From Alopecurus myosuroides (lineage: Eukaryota; Streptophyta; Magnoliopsida; Poales; Poaceae), in the NCBI GenBank assembly GCA_028641055.1, contig CM054063.1:173462697-173526696 (forward strand): 64,000 bases of DNA. Reading direction: 5' to 3'. The translations under genes were made by a program, and so were the position numbers. This document shows positions 23,397 through 35,777 of this stretch, one piece after another. How positions within the stretch are numbered: the first letter of the stretch is position 1; the number at the start of each line of letters is the position of its first letter. Below the pieces are notes generated by a model. The model was not told the DNA's origin, made no database searches, and was given only the letters and a program-made list of their open reading frames with translations.

Positions 23397-26300
23397 TGTA
23401 ACATCCAAGTATGAAAACATCCCTTAGTGGTTCAATTTCTTGTTTACTTTTCAAGCAATGCATCATGTCATCATATCATTGCATTTGTTTTAATTATGTT
23501 TGCATTGTTTTTCTTATTGAATCAACCTTGTTTTCACACTTGTCTGTTACAATCTTTCAAACAAAGAATTGCAAAACAAAACCTCCCTTGTTTTCCAAAT
23601 AAATTCATTAATGTTCAACTATTAATTTGTTGCCTCAAATCATTCACTTAATTCCACCAATTAAATTCAAATCTTTTCCAAGTTTCAAATCAGTACCTAT
23701 TTGAAACCATAACAACTCACCAAACTTTTTCCCTATTTTAAACCCTTCCAAAACCCTAGGGGAAACCCTAGTGGGAATGGCTTTATTTTCCAATATTAAG
23801 TATTAGTGTAATTTTCAATTAATTTGGTTCAATTTTGAAACAGCAATAAAACATTTGAAATTTTGAAAACCAAAACTACCAAATGGTTTCTTTTCACCTA
23901 ATCAGCTTATACAATTTTTTTCCAAATTTTTATCTACTCAAAAACCTATCTATTTTATCCAAAAGCAAAACTACAAAAAAAAAAAAACAGAAGGAGAAAA
24001 AATTAAAAACAGGCAACTCTCTGCGCGCGCGGCAGCTAGCCTGGCCCAAGCCCAACTAAGCCCTAGCGCGCGCAGCCCAATCCTTTCTCCCTCAGGATAC
24101 CGCTTCAATATTCGTGCCATCGTCTTGATCTTGTACGGCGCATCATCGGAGAGCTCCACGGCGACCCCGCGGCGACCACGGCGGCCACCAGGCGCCAGCC
24201 GCGCCTATAAAGCATGCCTAGGGCACCCCGTACCTACCCTGTCGCCCTAGGTTTCCTCTCCGCCGCCAAATCGCCTCCCGCATCGACAGGTTGCTTCTCT
24301 GCTGCAACCTCGCCGGCGGCCACACTCTGAATACTCCCATGGCGCCGCCGTGTCTCACTCCCACCTAGCCAACAATCACGCGCAACCTCTTCGCCTCTCT
24401 ACCCTCTCTCTGCTGGACACCTGAATCAACCCTGGTAAGCCCCAAATCTTCGCCGCCATCTTCTTCTGCTCCGGCCACCGCGCCACCGTGTCTGAATCTC
24501 TGCTTCCCGCCGCCGTTGCAGGGCTCTCCGGCACCAGTCGTTTGCTGCAACCACTCGAGCCCTTCTTTCTCTACACAGCGGACATCAGAGGGAGCCCGGA
24601 GGAGCACCACGTCGACGGCGCCATCCTCGACCTCGCCGCAGAAGCTGTCGTCACCCAACGTCACCGTCCGCCGCCGCGTCCAATTGCTCCGGTGGTGAGC
24701 CTCGCCTGCTCCTCCTCCCTTCTTGCATCCATCCAGTACATCTCTGTGCATCCATCTGCACCACCCACGCAAGCAATTGCTCGAGATCAGCGTGGTTTCG
24801 CTCCGGCGAGGTGCTGTCTGACGGCGAGCAAGCATTTGTTCGTCAGAAAGTTCAGAGTTTTTAACTGAACCTCAACCTGCAACCTACCCCTCTGCTGTCA
24901 ACACAACGCATCGTACCGCAGTGGTTCTGAATTTGTGCGCGCAGCTCGTGGTGGCGGGTTCGAACCCCCTCGAGCACAAACCTTTTTGTGGAATTTGTTC
25001 CGCAGCGTGGCTGGCCCGCTGTCAGTGACCTCTGTGGCCACGCGGCGTTGCGCAGCGCCACGGTGGCAGCTGGCCCACTGCGCAGTGACTGCGTGTAGAG
25101 GGCTGCTGTGTAACATTTGGATTTCTGCGAATTTCCAACATTTCCAATTCCTTTTTAAATAAACAGATTTGAATAGAAACTTCTAAATTCCATATCTTTT
25201 ATTTTATAAATCCAATAAACACAAACTTGATGTCCATTCTGATCCAAATTTTATAAACTTTCCAAATATTCCATTTGTGTTCTGTTTTGAAATTTCAAAA
25301 TACTTTTAAATTTCAAATTTGAATAATTCAAATGCAAATTGAAATAATTCATAACTAATTCATACTGTTTTCAAATAATCCAAATAAAATATGTTTTTCA
25401 CACCTTTTTGAATGTTCTATTCAAATATAAATTTTGTTTTCTGGTTTAAATAATTTAAATTGCCTAAACAATTTAAACCTTGTTTAATTCAATAAAATTT
25501 GATAAAATTATAACTTGATTAATATAAAATATTTTTGAACATGCAAATTATGTTTTCAAACCACCAAAGTGTGAAATTTTCAAATGTGGATTTGAATTTA
25601 TGGTTTGAACAAATAAAACTCAATTAATAATTAAGCTTGTTTTAAATTCAATTAAAACTTGTTTAAAATTGTTTAATTCTTAAATAATTAATCCAAAGTC
25701 CAATTTCAAATTGTGAAACATGTAATCCAACTAAAATTTGATAAACTTTTCAAATATAAAATTTGTAATTGGTTTTGCATACTTTAAATTGTTGAAAACA
25801 ATCAATACTTGTTCAACACCATTAAGTACCAATAATTCCAAACTTGTTAATGTTTTCTAAAATGATTAACTATCATTCCAATTGCAATTAACTTGTTATC
25901 TTCTTGTTCCTCATCATGCATGCATCATGCTAATTCAACTACACCTAATGCTTAGTGATAGAACAATTAATTCAACTCCAAGCATGGGCTTCCATATGCA
26001 CCCTTTGCATATGGAATCCATTTAAACTTGTGTCTCATCTCAACTAGTTTAGTTTGGTGCATCTATTAAACATGACATGCATCATCCAATGTTTGTGCAC
26101 CTATGCCATGTATTGATTGCCCGTCTTCCTTCGTTGTTGTTTTTGCTTCTTCTCGATTAGACGACGACGTTGGTACCGACGAGCCTTACGACACCACTAC
26201 TCAGGACCTAGCCCAGTACGAGGCTGAGCTGCCAGGCAAGTTATCACTCACATGAATCATCGAGTTCCTTTCCACACTTGTTGTCGATACTATCTGTTTG

Positions 26301-28001
26301 TCTACTATTGCTAGCCCTATGTATCGTTGCTTGTCTCCGAACCTATCACATGATACCCTGAACCAATGATATTGCCTCACCTCCATACCTACAGCCTTGT
26401 TTGTGCCTTAGTATTATCTAGCAGGCTTAGGGTTGCTTTTACTCGAGTCTGTTGTCGGTTATTACTGTTACTATCTTATTATCTTGTACCGGGGCTCGTT
26501 ATTAATCAATCAATCCTGTTAATTGCTAATGGTAATAATAATTTGATGATAAGGCACCGGCAGGAGGCCCATGAGTGGTTTTGGAGCCTGCTAGTGTCGA
26601 CCCTAATAGGAAAAGGGTCTTGTCTACTGATCCATGATGAGCGCACCACCCGCATTTGGGAAGCGAGTATGGGCGCCCCCCTCAACTTGACCTGATTCGC
26701 ATCTCGTCCAAATCGCCTCATTTAGTTCGTGCTTTCTATTTGCCGCATGCATGTTTTTGCGAGCCCAGCGCAGGGTGGAACTTTTGTAGTCGGCATATAG
26801 GGGGACACGTTCTTAGAGTGCTATGAGGGTCCATTTTCTTCTGGGCTCGATTAGCCGTGCGCCCAAGGTGCTTTGGGCTTGATGCGAAGAATGGTTGGTT
26901 GTGTTGAGTGCCCCGCTTGGTGGGAGGCATCCCATCTGGCGGGATATTCATGAGTGTACGGCCAAATTGGTGCAACCCTGCAGGGATAATCTTCTCGAGA
27001 AGCCGTGTTTTCCGCGGTTATGGATTACTTGGTGAAAGTACTGGCTAACAAGTACTCAGGACAACTTCAACATAATGATCAATCATGTTTCACCCAATGA
27101 TTAATAACCTGACTAGTAATAGGTTATCCACACAATAACTTGATTTCACCTTATCACAACTGTGTGAGTTATCCTCGGATTGCTTCTTTGGATAAGGGGC
27201 GAGATCCAGGATGGGTTTGGTTGAAGTTATCTTTCAGTTGGTTACAATCCTCGATCTTATCTTTTCTGTTAGCCGGAATTTGTAGTTATCTTCTGTAGTT
27301 GGTTAGAGCAGCCAGCAGCAACTTTTATATCACCCCTTTCTTCCGTTGATCCCAAGCATCAATGCTTGTGTTGACGGGTAACTCTTTGATGAACTGTGAG
27401 TCTTGCTTGCCAGTACTTGGATGTACTGACCCCGTTGGGGCTGTGGTTTACGCAGAGTACGACTACGACTACGATGCTTCCCAGGATGGCTACTTTGTGG
27501 AGTTCGACGACGCTGCAGACGAGTAGTTAGCTGGACCAGGGCAGGATCCAGACCTACGTGGATGGGCTTCGCTTTTCTTTATTTTCTCCGGCTTCTTAAG
27601 CCATGGATTTGTCTGTACTCAGACCCCTTTGTTTGCTTCCGCTGTTGTAATGGACGATATATTGGGACATGTGTCCTCTGGATGACTGTATTCGATATTT
27701 CTGCCTTAGTGAACGCCAGTCGCACTTATTTCATTCTTTTGTGTCTTAGAGACATTCTGTGCTATCATTCGTACCAAACTGTTGACGTACCGTGCGTGTT
27801 TGATTATGAAGTACGTCGACAGTAGTGCCTTTAGGTTCCTAGCGGATAGTTTACTTCGACGGTGGAAGCAGGGCTTGTGTTGTCGCGCATAAGCGCAGGC
27901 CTACCAGGAAGCTGGGACGTGGGAGCATGTTTGCCCCATAATCCAAGCACATGACTTCCAGTTCGTGCGATGAGTATCCTCTAGAAACCTTGGGTGCGAC
28001 A
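23397..28001 (+). repeat. 3' LTR of element A (4605 bp)
   Basis: Near-identical copy of 12970-17563. Indels seen: one A fewer in the A-tract near 23975, GT added near 25278, and a 10-bp addition near 25500. The TATA box is at 24205-24212, hairpin at 25991-26015, exon-like blocks at 26161-26235 and 27456-27526. Confidence 0.95.
26161..27526 (+). other. Exon-like acidic-peptide blocks in the 3' LTR of element A
   Basis: Second copy of the two blocks (26161-26235 and 27456-27526), with the same splice-like signals, phases and stop codon as in the 5' LTR. If 3' LTR transcription reads this far, these blocks would lie downstream of gag-pol. Confidence 0.5.
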
Positions 28002-28277
28002 TTTGGTCTATAGGTCAATGGATTAAATGTATATTTAGGATGATAGTGCTATATTAATTGGATTATCCTAATTGATAAGGACGGATAATCCGCGAATAAG
28101 TACGGATAATCCGTATCCGTTGGATAAAAGCAATACCATATCCGCTACCATATCTATTGGATATCCGCTTGACCAAAGTCCATATCCGACGGATTCCTAT
28201 TATCGCATACCATATCCTTAAAAACGGATTCGGATGCGGATTCGGAGCGGAAATTATCCGTACTATTTACATCCCTA

Positions 28278-29193
28278 CCGGCAGGTGCCTTTATCAGAAG
28301 AAAAGCGCAGGCAGTTGCTTATTTGGCAACTGTCTGTTGGTATAATCCTACTTTTAGCCCCAGAAAGATAGCCCCCTTCAGTGGGGGTGCCATGTGAGGG
28401 CAAGAGAACACAATGTAGCCACTGTGATCGCCGAGGAAAAGGTGCCTTATTGAAATGCTAGTTTGGCTTCTTGGTGCGTGCGTGTTTAGCGTTTCTCACC
28501 GTGTGTGTGTGTTCATGAGAGACTAGTTGTGACTTGTGTGAAGCAACATGAGAGTGTAGAGAGAGAAGGGAGCTGAGCGATTCAGCTCCAACGTTGGTAT
28601 TTTTAATATCAGCATTTACTACTTGTGGTGGTAGTATAAAGTCGTGTATGAAAGACCGTGCGAAGCCTAGAATGTGCTAACATGCTGCTGGACAAATCTT
28701 ACTTCTTTGTCATCAGTGTGAATTATCTTGTGATTCTTACTGCAAAGTTTACAATTCACAAGTTGTTCAACTGGAGAGCAGCTACAGGATCTTCATAAGA
28801 AAATTATTATTCAGAAGTTGTTCAACTGGAGAGTTGCTTCAGGATTTTAATTCATAACGAGATTGTCGCGTTCTGAATCAGTCAATGAGAATTATTTCCT
28901 GATCAGGTGCTTTAGCTGTATATGGTATAGCCTAACCATGTGGAATGCAATGCATTGGTATTTATCTTCTTACTGCAAGGTTTACAATTAAGAAGACATC
29001 AGAACAAAATTGCTACTAAAATACATTTACAATTTCTCAATGTAACTCCTTGAATCTTGTTATCTTTGCTTGTTTTTCTAACTACAATACGGTGAACTAG
29101 CAGCTAAGCTACCCTCACAGAACAACAATCAGAATGCTTGAATCACTGCCCTAAGATGGACAAATCTAAGGGGATGTCATGGTCCCACCCATT
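28278..29193. other. Intergenic region between the hAT element and the FAD protein gene
   Basis: No coding region is recognised. A local direct repeat is present near 28760-28850 (AGTTGTTCAACTGGAGAG twice, about 65 bases apart). A GTGTGTGTGTGT tract is near 28500. The last part presumably holds the 3' UTR of the minus-strand gene. Confidence 0.4.
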
Positions 29194-32100
29194 TCAGTAT
29201 GATCCTTCCAGTTGCAAACACGCCTTCCGTTCGAGATTGCTGCTTGATGCCAACGTGCCTATGCTTGTCCCAGCTATATACCCACCAGTCCATGCATTCT
29301 GTGCAATACAATGAGATGAAACCTTTGCGAGAATGAAATTTATGTTCAGTTATATGAAATGCAGTACTAACAGACGAATATCTTTCTATCGACATGTCCG
29401 CTCTTTTATTAATTTGCTGCTCTCTTAGATGAAGTGGTACTGTTTTAAGAAATTTCTACTCCATACCTGAAAATTGAACCCGCCTGTGACGCCGTCGACA
29501 TTAAGTATCTGCAGCAAGATCACCATCTGTAAGATGAATTGCACTATTGCTGGTACAGACTGTTGCAGGTTCAAGAACGATAGTGTTATTACCTCTCCTG
29601 CAAAGAACAGATTGGGATGTTTCTTGCTCTCCATAGTGCTAAGCGATATCTTTGCAACAGAGGGAACAGAGTCAGATTTATTTGCAAGTTCAGTCATGCT
29701 TGTGAAAACTGCAATTAAGTTGTCAAGTAAGTACCTCTGAGAGTGGAACACCTCCAGCTGTCACAAATTCATCTTTGAATTGACCCTACATATATGATGA
29801 GCAAACACACGGTGAGTCTGGACAGAAATCATCGAGCTGCTGCTACTTTTCAGTTTTCAAGAGGTATAGTTAAGATGCCGCATACCTTTCCGACAACCTC
29901 AAACATCCATTGTTTTAACCGAAGCGCTATGACGTTGAGATGGGTTTTTGATATGGTGGCCCAGTGCATATCGCCATCTAAACTCTGCAAGATAAGACTG
30001 TCTGACTAAAACATCTGGTTTATCTGGTTTAAAAGGGCCGAACAAGGACTGTAATTCAGTGATAGTGCAACCTCCTGTTCCAGCAGGAATCTCCAAAATC
30101 TTTTCACCAGACCAAACTCCGTGGGAAAGGAATTATTTACTTTGTTCTTCTGCAGAAAGTATTGGTTCAACTATAACATTTTACAGGAAAAACGGGAATG
30201 TTCACATAATCACAAGGACTATTTCTGTAATAAATTACAGAAGCCATACAAAGCATTGATCAATACACTGTAATATAGAAGATAAAAGAGAACTTTCTAA
30301 AGGTCTGTATCTACAATAGCAAATCTCCAGTAAGATTGTAATCAGAAAGGCTAATAATGGTAAAGAATCAGTAAGAAATATCCATGTTATTGAAGGCATT
30401 TATAAGAATTGATATTTTAATTTACTATAGCAAAAGGCAATTAAGAGTACATAAAGCATAAAAAAAAAAGATTCTTAGATGAAAAGACTCAAAATCATTA
30501 TCGAAGTCATATAGAAAAAACACAGGGAAAGATAAGAACCGCATATTGATCTTTGTGCTTGGAAAGGATGCGCTTCACGTCCTCAACATGAATGTCAGGT
30601 ATGAAATCAACGATAAGCTTTGCTGTGTTAAAATAAATGTATTGATTTCAGCAAGAGAAGTAGATGTGTCTTATAATTACTTGCAGGTCTTCCATGCTGT
30701 TTCAAAATTACGATTGTAATGCAAATTTTCATGTAGTTGATGGAACACAAAATGCACCAGGCGGAGAACAAAATTGTAATCCAATTCTGCGTCATAAAGT
30801 TGCATATGATGACAATGTTAAAATAAACAACCCTTAGCAGGAAAGCTACTTCTCAAGCCAAGGTGCATGAGAAGCTAACATTATGCACAAATTCCTAATG
30901 TAATATTCCAATGCTGTTGGATAGTTGCTATATTGCTATGAACTAGAAATACAACGATGAAAGTGGCAAATACTATTCATGTTCTAGATCTACTGAAAAT
31001 AAAGGTTCAACACAGATCAACATTAAGAATATGATTGTGGAGCCATTCCATGGTGGCCAGTACCCAGTTGCGAATGTAGTGTCATTCTTGTACAATTTCT
31101 TTTGGATCTTACCTTGGTACTTGTCCTGATATAGTTCGCGTGCCCCCCATGCAGACAATCGAAGAACAACAGGGCCACTAAGCCCCCAATGTGTAACTAA
31201 CAGAGGTCCAATCTGTAATGACCAAGCAATCAATGTAAGCAAACATCCAGGGAGGAGTCTATCTCTGAAGGTGGCTGGCTCACCTGAGTTAATTCAGGAG
31301 CACTCTTCTGAGTGCTATCTAGCATCAATTTTGCTTTGACTCTGGTGAACGTAACCTACATGACAGAGAAAAGGAGGGCAATCATTTTTTTTTCCAGACT
31401 CGAGCATGAGATTGGCAATAGTAGTTATGCATCAATACCCCAGAAAGATCAGCCAGTCTCTTGTCTGCAATTTTAAATGTGAATAAGCTGGGCACCGGTG
31501 GAATAATAGAGTGACCATGTTGTGCAGCAAACGAGTAACCCTGCTAGTAAGAAGAAAATGGTAAGGGAGGTACTTCATGGAGTCTCTAGTAGAGTAAGCA
31601 TCTATTCGCAAACCTGCTGGCTGCTGCCTGTAGCAACTAAGACATAATTAGCGTTGACGTAATCAACAAAATCAATGGTACGCTTCTCAACTTTCAGAAC
31701 AAACTTCCCATTGTCGTTGACAGATGCACTAGACACGGATTTACCAGCCTGCAGGGAAACTTCAAAAAGACCTCACTCTTGAGGGTACACGATGTTTGGA
31801 TGATAACTGAATGAGCAGAGGAGTCAAATAGCATGAGATACCTCCGAGTCTTCTTGCTTCATTCAGCAGGCAATCTACCACTGATGCAGAGTTGTCGGTG
31901 ACAGGGAAAACTCTGCCATCATCTTCGGTCTGGCATTAGAATGAGCAACAGATAAGAAAAACCGGGTTTCGAAAGATATGTAAACATGATCCAGAGGGAA
32001 ATGTTGTGTGAATTCAGCTACCTTGAGCTCGACACCGTGATCTGAAAACCAACGAATGGTGTCCTGCGGACCATGAGCGTTGAAGAACGACCCTCGGAGT

Positions 32101-33029
32101 TCTTTGTACCCCCTAGGATAATTTCTCGCAAGTCCCTGAGAGCGAATTACAAATTAGATAGCAAACACAGTTACACAAGTTCAAATAACAAACATAAGCA
32201 GCTCAGCAGTAGCGCCTATAATTCTGATGATTACTGATCAAAGTGGCGCGCACATTTCACTGAATGAACGACATAATGCAATCTCTAGTTACTGCAGGCA
32301 CAGAGCATTGCTAGCGTAGCAACAATTTTAACTGGCGCATTACATCATCAAAGCCATTTGGGTCCTTATAATGTGAACACACTGGATCACTCATAAAAAA
32401 TGGCAATACTACGATGATGGACTGCTAAAAGCAATGCAGTATACCAAACATACACATGATAAGATAATGACTGAAGAGAAAACAGAGTAATGCATCATCA
32501 TCGTACCGATGGCTCAAGATGGTGCCCGTTGGTGACGTTGCATCGGCCGCCGCCGGAGATCCTGACCTGCAACCAGCCATTCCAGCTAATCATATTGAAG
32601 AAAGAGAAAAGTAGAGATTTCAGTCCAGTGAAATCAAGACATTGCATTGCCTGGTTCTGCCAGTAGTACCTTGGACAAGAACTTCCCTTTCTCGATGACC
32701 ACCACGTTGAGGTGGGGAGCCAGGGTCTTGGCTCTTATGGACGCGTACACCCCGGCGGCGCCGCCGCCCACCACCACCAGAGATTGCTCGTTCTCCTGAA
32801 GGGACACAAGATGTTAGTGGAAAGAGCTAGGGACGGTGGTGCGCCGGGCGACGGGTGACAGGTATGCAGCAGAGCTTAGTCTTACCTGCTCGCGGGCGTG
32901 GTTGGAGGGCGCTGAGGCGCAGACAGAGGCGGGGATGGAGGAGCAACGTCCCCTGCGGAATACAGAGGGGGTGGCGCGGCGAGCGGCGGCGGCGGCGGAG
33001 GAGGGGTGGAACCACGGCCACTGCGGCAT
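29194..33029 (-). CDS. HI0933/YhiN-type FAD-dependent flavoprotein, probably organellar
   Basis: Complete 492-aa protein from 16 exons, minus strand, in order: 32886-33029, 32670-32795, 32507-32566, 32022-32135, 31842-31929, 31614-31771, 31439-31540, 31284-31355, 31113-31212, 30540-30622, 30072-30149, 29886-29984, 29735-29785, 29593-29649, 29467-29508 and 29194-29298. All junctions are GT-AG and the total (1479 nt) closes in frame. The first 48 residues are Ala/Ser/Arg-rich, like a transit peptide. Then come the FAD-binding VVVGGGAAGVYASI, the family signature RISGGGRCNVTNG, VLVATGSS, HWGLSGPVVLRLSAW, and the C-terminal LFFAGE followed by NVDGVTGGFN and NAWTGGYIAG. It matches the plant At5g39940-like branch; the bacterial relatives are flavoproteins of uncertain reaction. 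Start ATG 33029 is chosen over an in-frame ATG at 33128 because it gives a normal transit peptide. Confidence 0.93.
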
Positions 33030-34050
33030 TTCGTCGACGAGTTCGGCGGAGGGTAAGCCGGGAGTAGGGCCGCACGTACTAGAGTAAACCCATGGGCCTG
33101 GGTAGTGGATATTATTCAATCTCGGCAAGTTTTAACCTGGTTGGAACTCAAATTGATTCTTGGTCTTCTTTAACAAACTAGAGAATCATGTTTTTAATCA
33201 ACAACAGTAACAATAACAACAACAACAAAAATTAGTGAATCATGTGGATCTTTAAATCAGGTTAGTGCCGCGTAAGAGAAACTCTAGTAGTCACCAAAAT
33301 CGGGACTCCAAAATCGTTTCGGAGAAAACTCCAAAATTAGTTAGTTAGCAGGCTGCGGGGCCTGTTTAAACACATAGTCACCATTTGCAGTCATCATATA
33401 TTTATTTTTCTTTGCATCAAGTCGAATGTTTCATAATGTCAAAGTGAATCAAACGCTAAATAAAGTTTATATATAGGGAAGAAATGTTGTTTATCCATAT
33501 TTTGTTAGAATAGTAAGGAGTTCAAAGAAAACCTAGTCTCTGAAGATGTGTGGAATCACAATGATCCCGTGCCATGGTCCACTACGCGGTTCCCTTGTAG
33601 ACGACAACATAAATTTTTACAAATAAGATTGGGGCTATCTTCATAACTTAATTGAACATTCCCGGCAATATCCCGGATCGCCTCACCACCAAGGCCAAGC
33701 ACCAAGACACATATTTATTCTAGGGTTTCAAGGAACCTAAGAGTAACAAATCCACAAAAAATAGTATGGGAAATCAAATTGCTTTGGTGTAACCCTAGAT
33801 TCGTACCTCCTCTATCGCTCATCGAAGAATAAAAAAGATTGGGGGCAAAAGAGTAGCAGATCTCAACAATTTAAGCTTTGAAAGATATACAACTATGTGA
33901 TAGCAAGATATATAACTTCAAACTCGAAGGTTATCACAAAGTAAATGCACAAGCAAAGGTTCGGGTATAGAGATAACCGAGGGAAATGAAGACACGAGGT
34001 GATTTCCGAAGTTCCTTCCACAATGGAAGTATGTCTTCATTGTAGGGGTG
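33030..34050. other. Upstream flank of the FAD protein gene
   Basis: Presumably the 5' UTR and promoter of the minus-strand gene in the first few hundred bases. An AAC/AAT-rich microsatellite lies at about 33200-33232. The rest is AT-rich with no recognisable gene or element boundary. Confidence 0.35.
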
Positions 34051-34222
34051 TGCTGGGTTGCGCAACGGGGATTTACATTTTTCGCCATGCATGCTAATCA
34101 ACAACCAAGATCTAGCTATGCAGATAAAAGTGAATAATAATTCCAAGAACTAGTTCCCGAGATCGTGTACCAGACACCGTAGTAGCGGAAGAGATGTCGG
34201 TGACGATGTCGATGAAGCCTGT

Positions 34223-34740
34223 TGTCGAATCTCTGACTCTACAAATCCCTTAGGTGACCCTATCGGGTTTCGACTAGGAGAATTCATGAGCGCTGGTGGA
34301 ATCGTCGGCTACACATGGGGCGAGATTTACCCAGGTTCGGGGCCCTCGTAGAGGTAAAACCCTTACTCCTGCTTGTCTGATCTGTATTATGGCGAGATAC
34401 TCGAGCTGTTTACAATGGCGATGCCATGGTGAGGCGTACGGGGTATTCCCGTGTATTGCCTAGTCTAGTTGTGGCTTGTATCTTCCTCTCTCTAGATTGA
34501 ATCCCTAGATTGGTCCCCCTTTTTCTCTCCTCCCTCCTTGCTTTATATATGCAGCCAGGAGGGGGTTACATGAGTCCTATTAGATTACGTATAGGATTTC
34601 TTGTCTTGACCCGCAAGTCTTGCGGGTGGGCTTCTGTTGGGCCTTCTAGAATACTCCAAGGGCTTCCCTTCTTGGGCCTTAACGTCGGGCCTGAGACGGG
34701 GTGTCCTTACCCGCAGGGTCTAAGATCCATTCCTTCTTTA
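34223..34740 (-). repeat. 3' LTR of element C (518 bp)
   Basis: Left copy. Its inner end (TTTA) differs from the expected GTCA at two of four bases. The minus-strand TATA box TATATAAAG is at 34541-34549. Confidence 0.9.
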
Positions 34741-35377
34741 GTAGCCCCCGAGTGTTTAGTCGACTGAGAATCAGTCGGGTGGGCACTCAGAGTCCGTTCT
34801 TGATTTCTTCGATTGGTTATTCAGTCGTCTGGTTTTGAGAGTGTATACCCTGCGCGCGATGCGCTTTCCCATACTCGAGTATCGAGTGGTAAATGTGCCT
34901 GGTGTTGGCTGTTTTCGCAGAAGGATGTGGCTCAGTCGCTTGGCTCTCCCGAAAGATCAGGGCCAATTAATTGCATCTAGGGCAAAAACGGTTCTGGCCT
35001 ACACGAATTCGAGACCTCCGACTCGAATCAGGCGAGGTGATCGTTGCGACTGGGCCGTTGAGGTCTTACCGAGTCGAACTTAACCTAAAGGGGTACCCGG
35101 CGCGTCCGCTAGGATTTTTCTTCGTGTTGTTGACACGGAAAGTTTACCGGAGGACGCAGCTTGAGTGCAATTCCAGGCCCTCAAGAGAGATCTTTTGGGT
35201 CTTACCTTCATACTCGAGAGAATACGGCATCCGGATGTGCCTAGTCGGCCGAACGATCCAGGATAAGGATGTGTAAATACATCGTGTGGTAGAGTTGCGG
35301 GAGCCGCACACTCGCGATTTTGCCTTAATCATGTTTTGCAATTCTTCGGGTGAAGAGATTTTCCTTCTTGATCTTGT

Positions 35378-35590
35378 GCGAAAGAGATTTCGCGTTATGA
35401 AGTTTTCGCGAGAGAAATTTTGTCTTGATCTGCCCATACGAAATAGATTTCGTGTCAAGGTGACTATGCGAAAGAAATTTCGCGTCTTGATGTGCCCATA
35501 CGAAAGAGATTTCGTGTCAGGGTGACTATGCGAAAGAAATTTCGTGTCTTGATGTGCCCATACGAAAGAGATTTCGTGTTATGAGGTACG
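35378..35590. repeat. Tandem mini-hairpin repeat in element C
   Basis: About seven copies of a small inverted repeat of the type CGAAAGAGATTTCG, roughly every 30 bases, arranged in an approximately 62-base dimer unit with spacers like GTGACTATG and TTGATGTGCCCATA. Confidence 0.75.
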
Positions 35591-35625
35591 CAATGACGTA
35601 ATTATACGGTGGAGATGTACTCGAC

Positions 35626-35777
35626 ACGGCGGATAGAGTCGACGCGGCGGAGGTGTACTCAACACGGCGGATAGAGTCGACACGGTAGAGGTGTACTCAA
35701 CACGGCGGATAGAGTCGACACGGTGGAGGCGTACTCGACACGACGGACGGAGTCGACGAGGAAGTCGTGTAGTCGAC
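35626..35777. repeat. 38-bp tandem repeat in element C
   Basis: Four units starting at 35626, 35664, 35702 and 35740, each like ACGGCGGATAGAGTCGAC plus 20 more bases, GC-rich. Degenerate further units continue to about 35920. Confidence 0.85.

Larger units (their letters stand above)
12970..28001 (+). mobile_element. Element A: complete Ty3/gypsy chromovirus (Tekay/Del type), 15.0 kb
   Basis: A full LTR retrotransposon with TG..CA LTRs at 12970-17563 and 23397-28001. It has a 5-bp target duplication TTTGG (12965-12969 and 28002-28006), an initiator-Met PBS, an accessory ORF, one intact gag-pol ORF with chromodomain, and a polypurine tract. By eye the 4.6-kb LTRs differ at only about ten bases plus three small indels (an A-tract base, a GT dinucleotide and 10 bp), about 0.2%, so insertion is recent. 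Every part expected of an autonomous element is present. Confidence 0.95.
12542..28277. mobile_element. Non-autonomous hAT (Ac/Ds-like) element, split by LTR element A
   Basis: The left end reads TTGGGTATGAAAACGGAACGG and the right end finishes TTTACATCCCTA, imperfect versions of the Ac/Ds inverted termini (CAGGGATGAAA type). Subterminal regions are packed with GGATCGGAT/ATCCGTATCCG-like motifs, as in Ac-family elements: about 12555-12680 at the left and 28080-28265 at the right. Without the inserted retrotransposon the element is about 0.7 kb, so it has no transposase. I could not find a convincing 8-bp target duplication, so the exact ends are uncertain. Confidence 0.6.

Noticed and set aside
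33030..33128. N-terminal extension of the FAD protein from ATG 33128
   Set aside because: The 33 extra residues do not look like coding or targeting sequence, and the ATG at 33029 gives a normal transit peptide.
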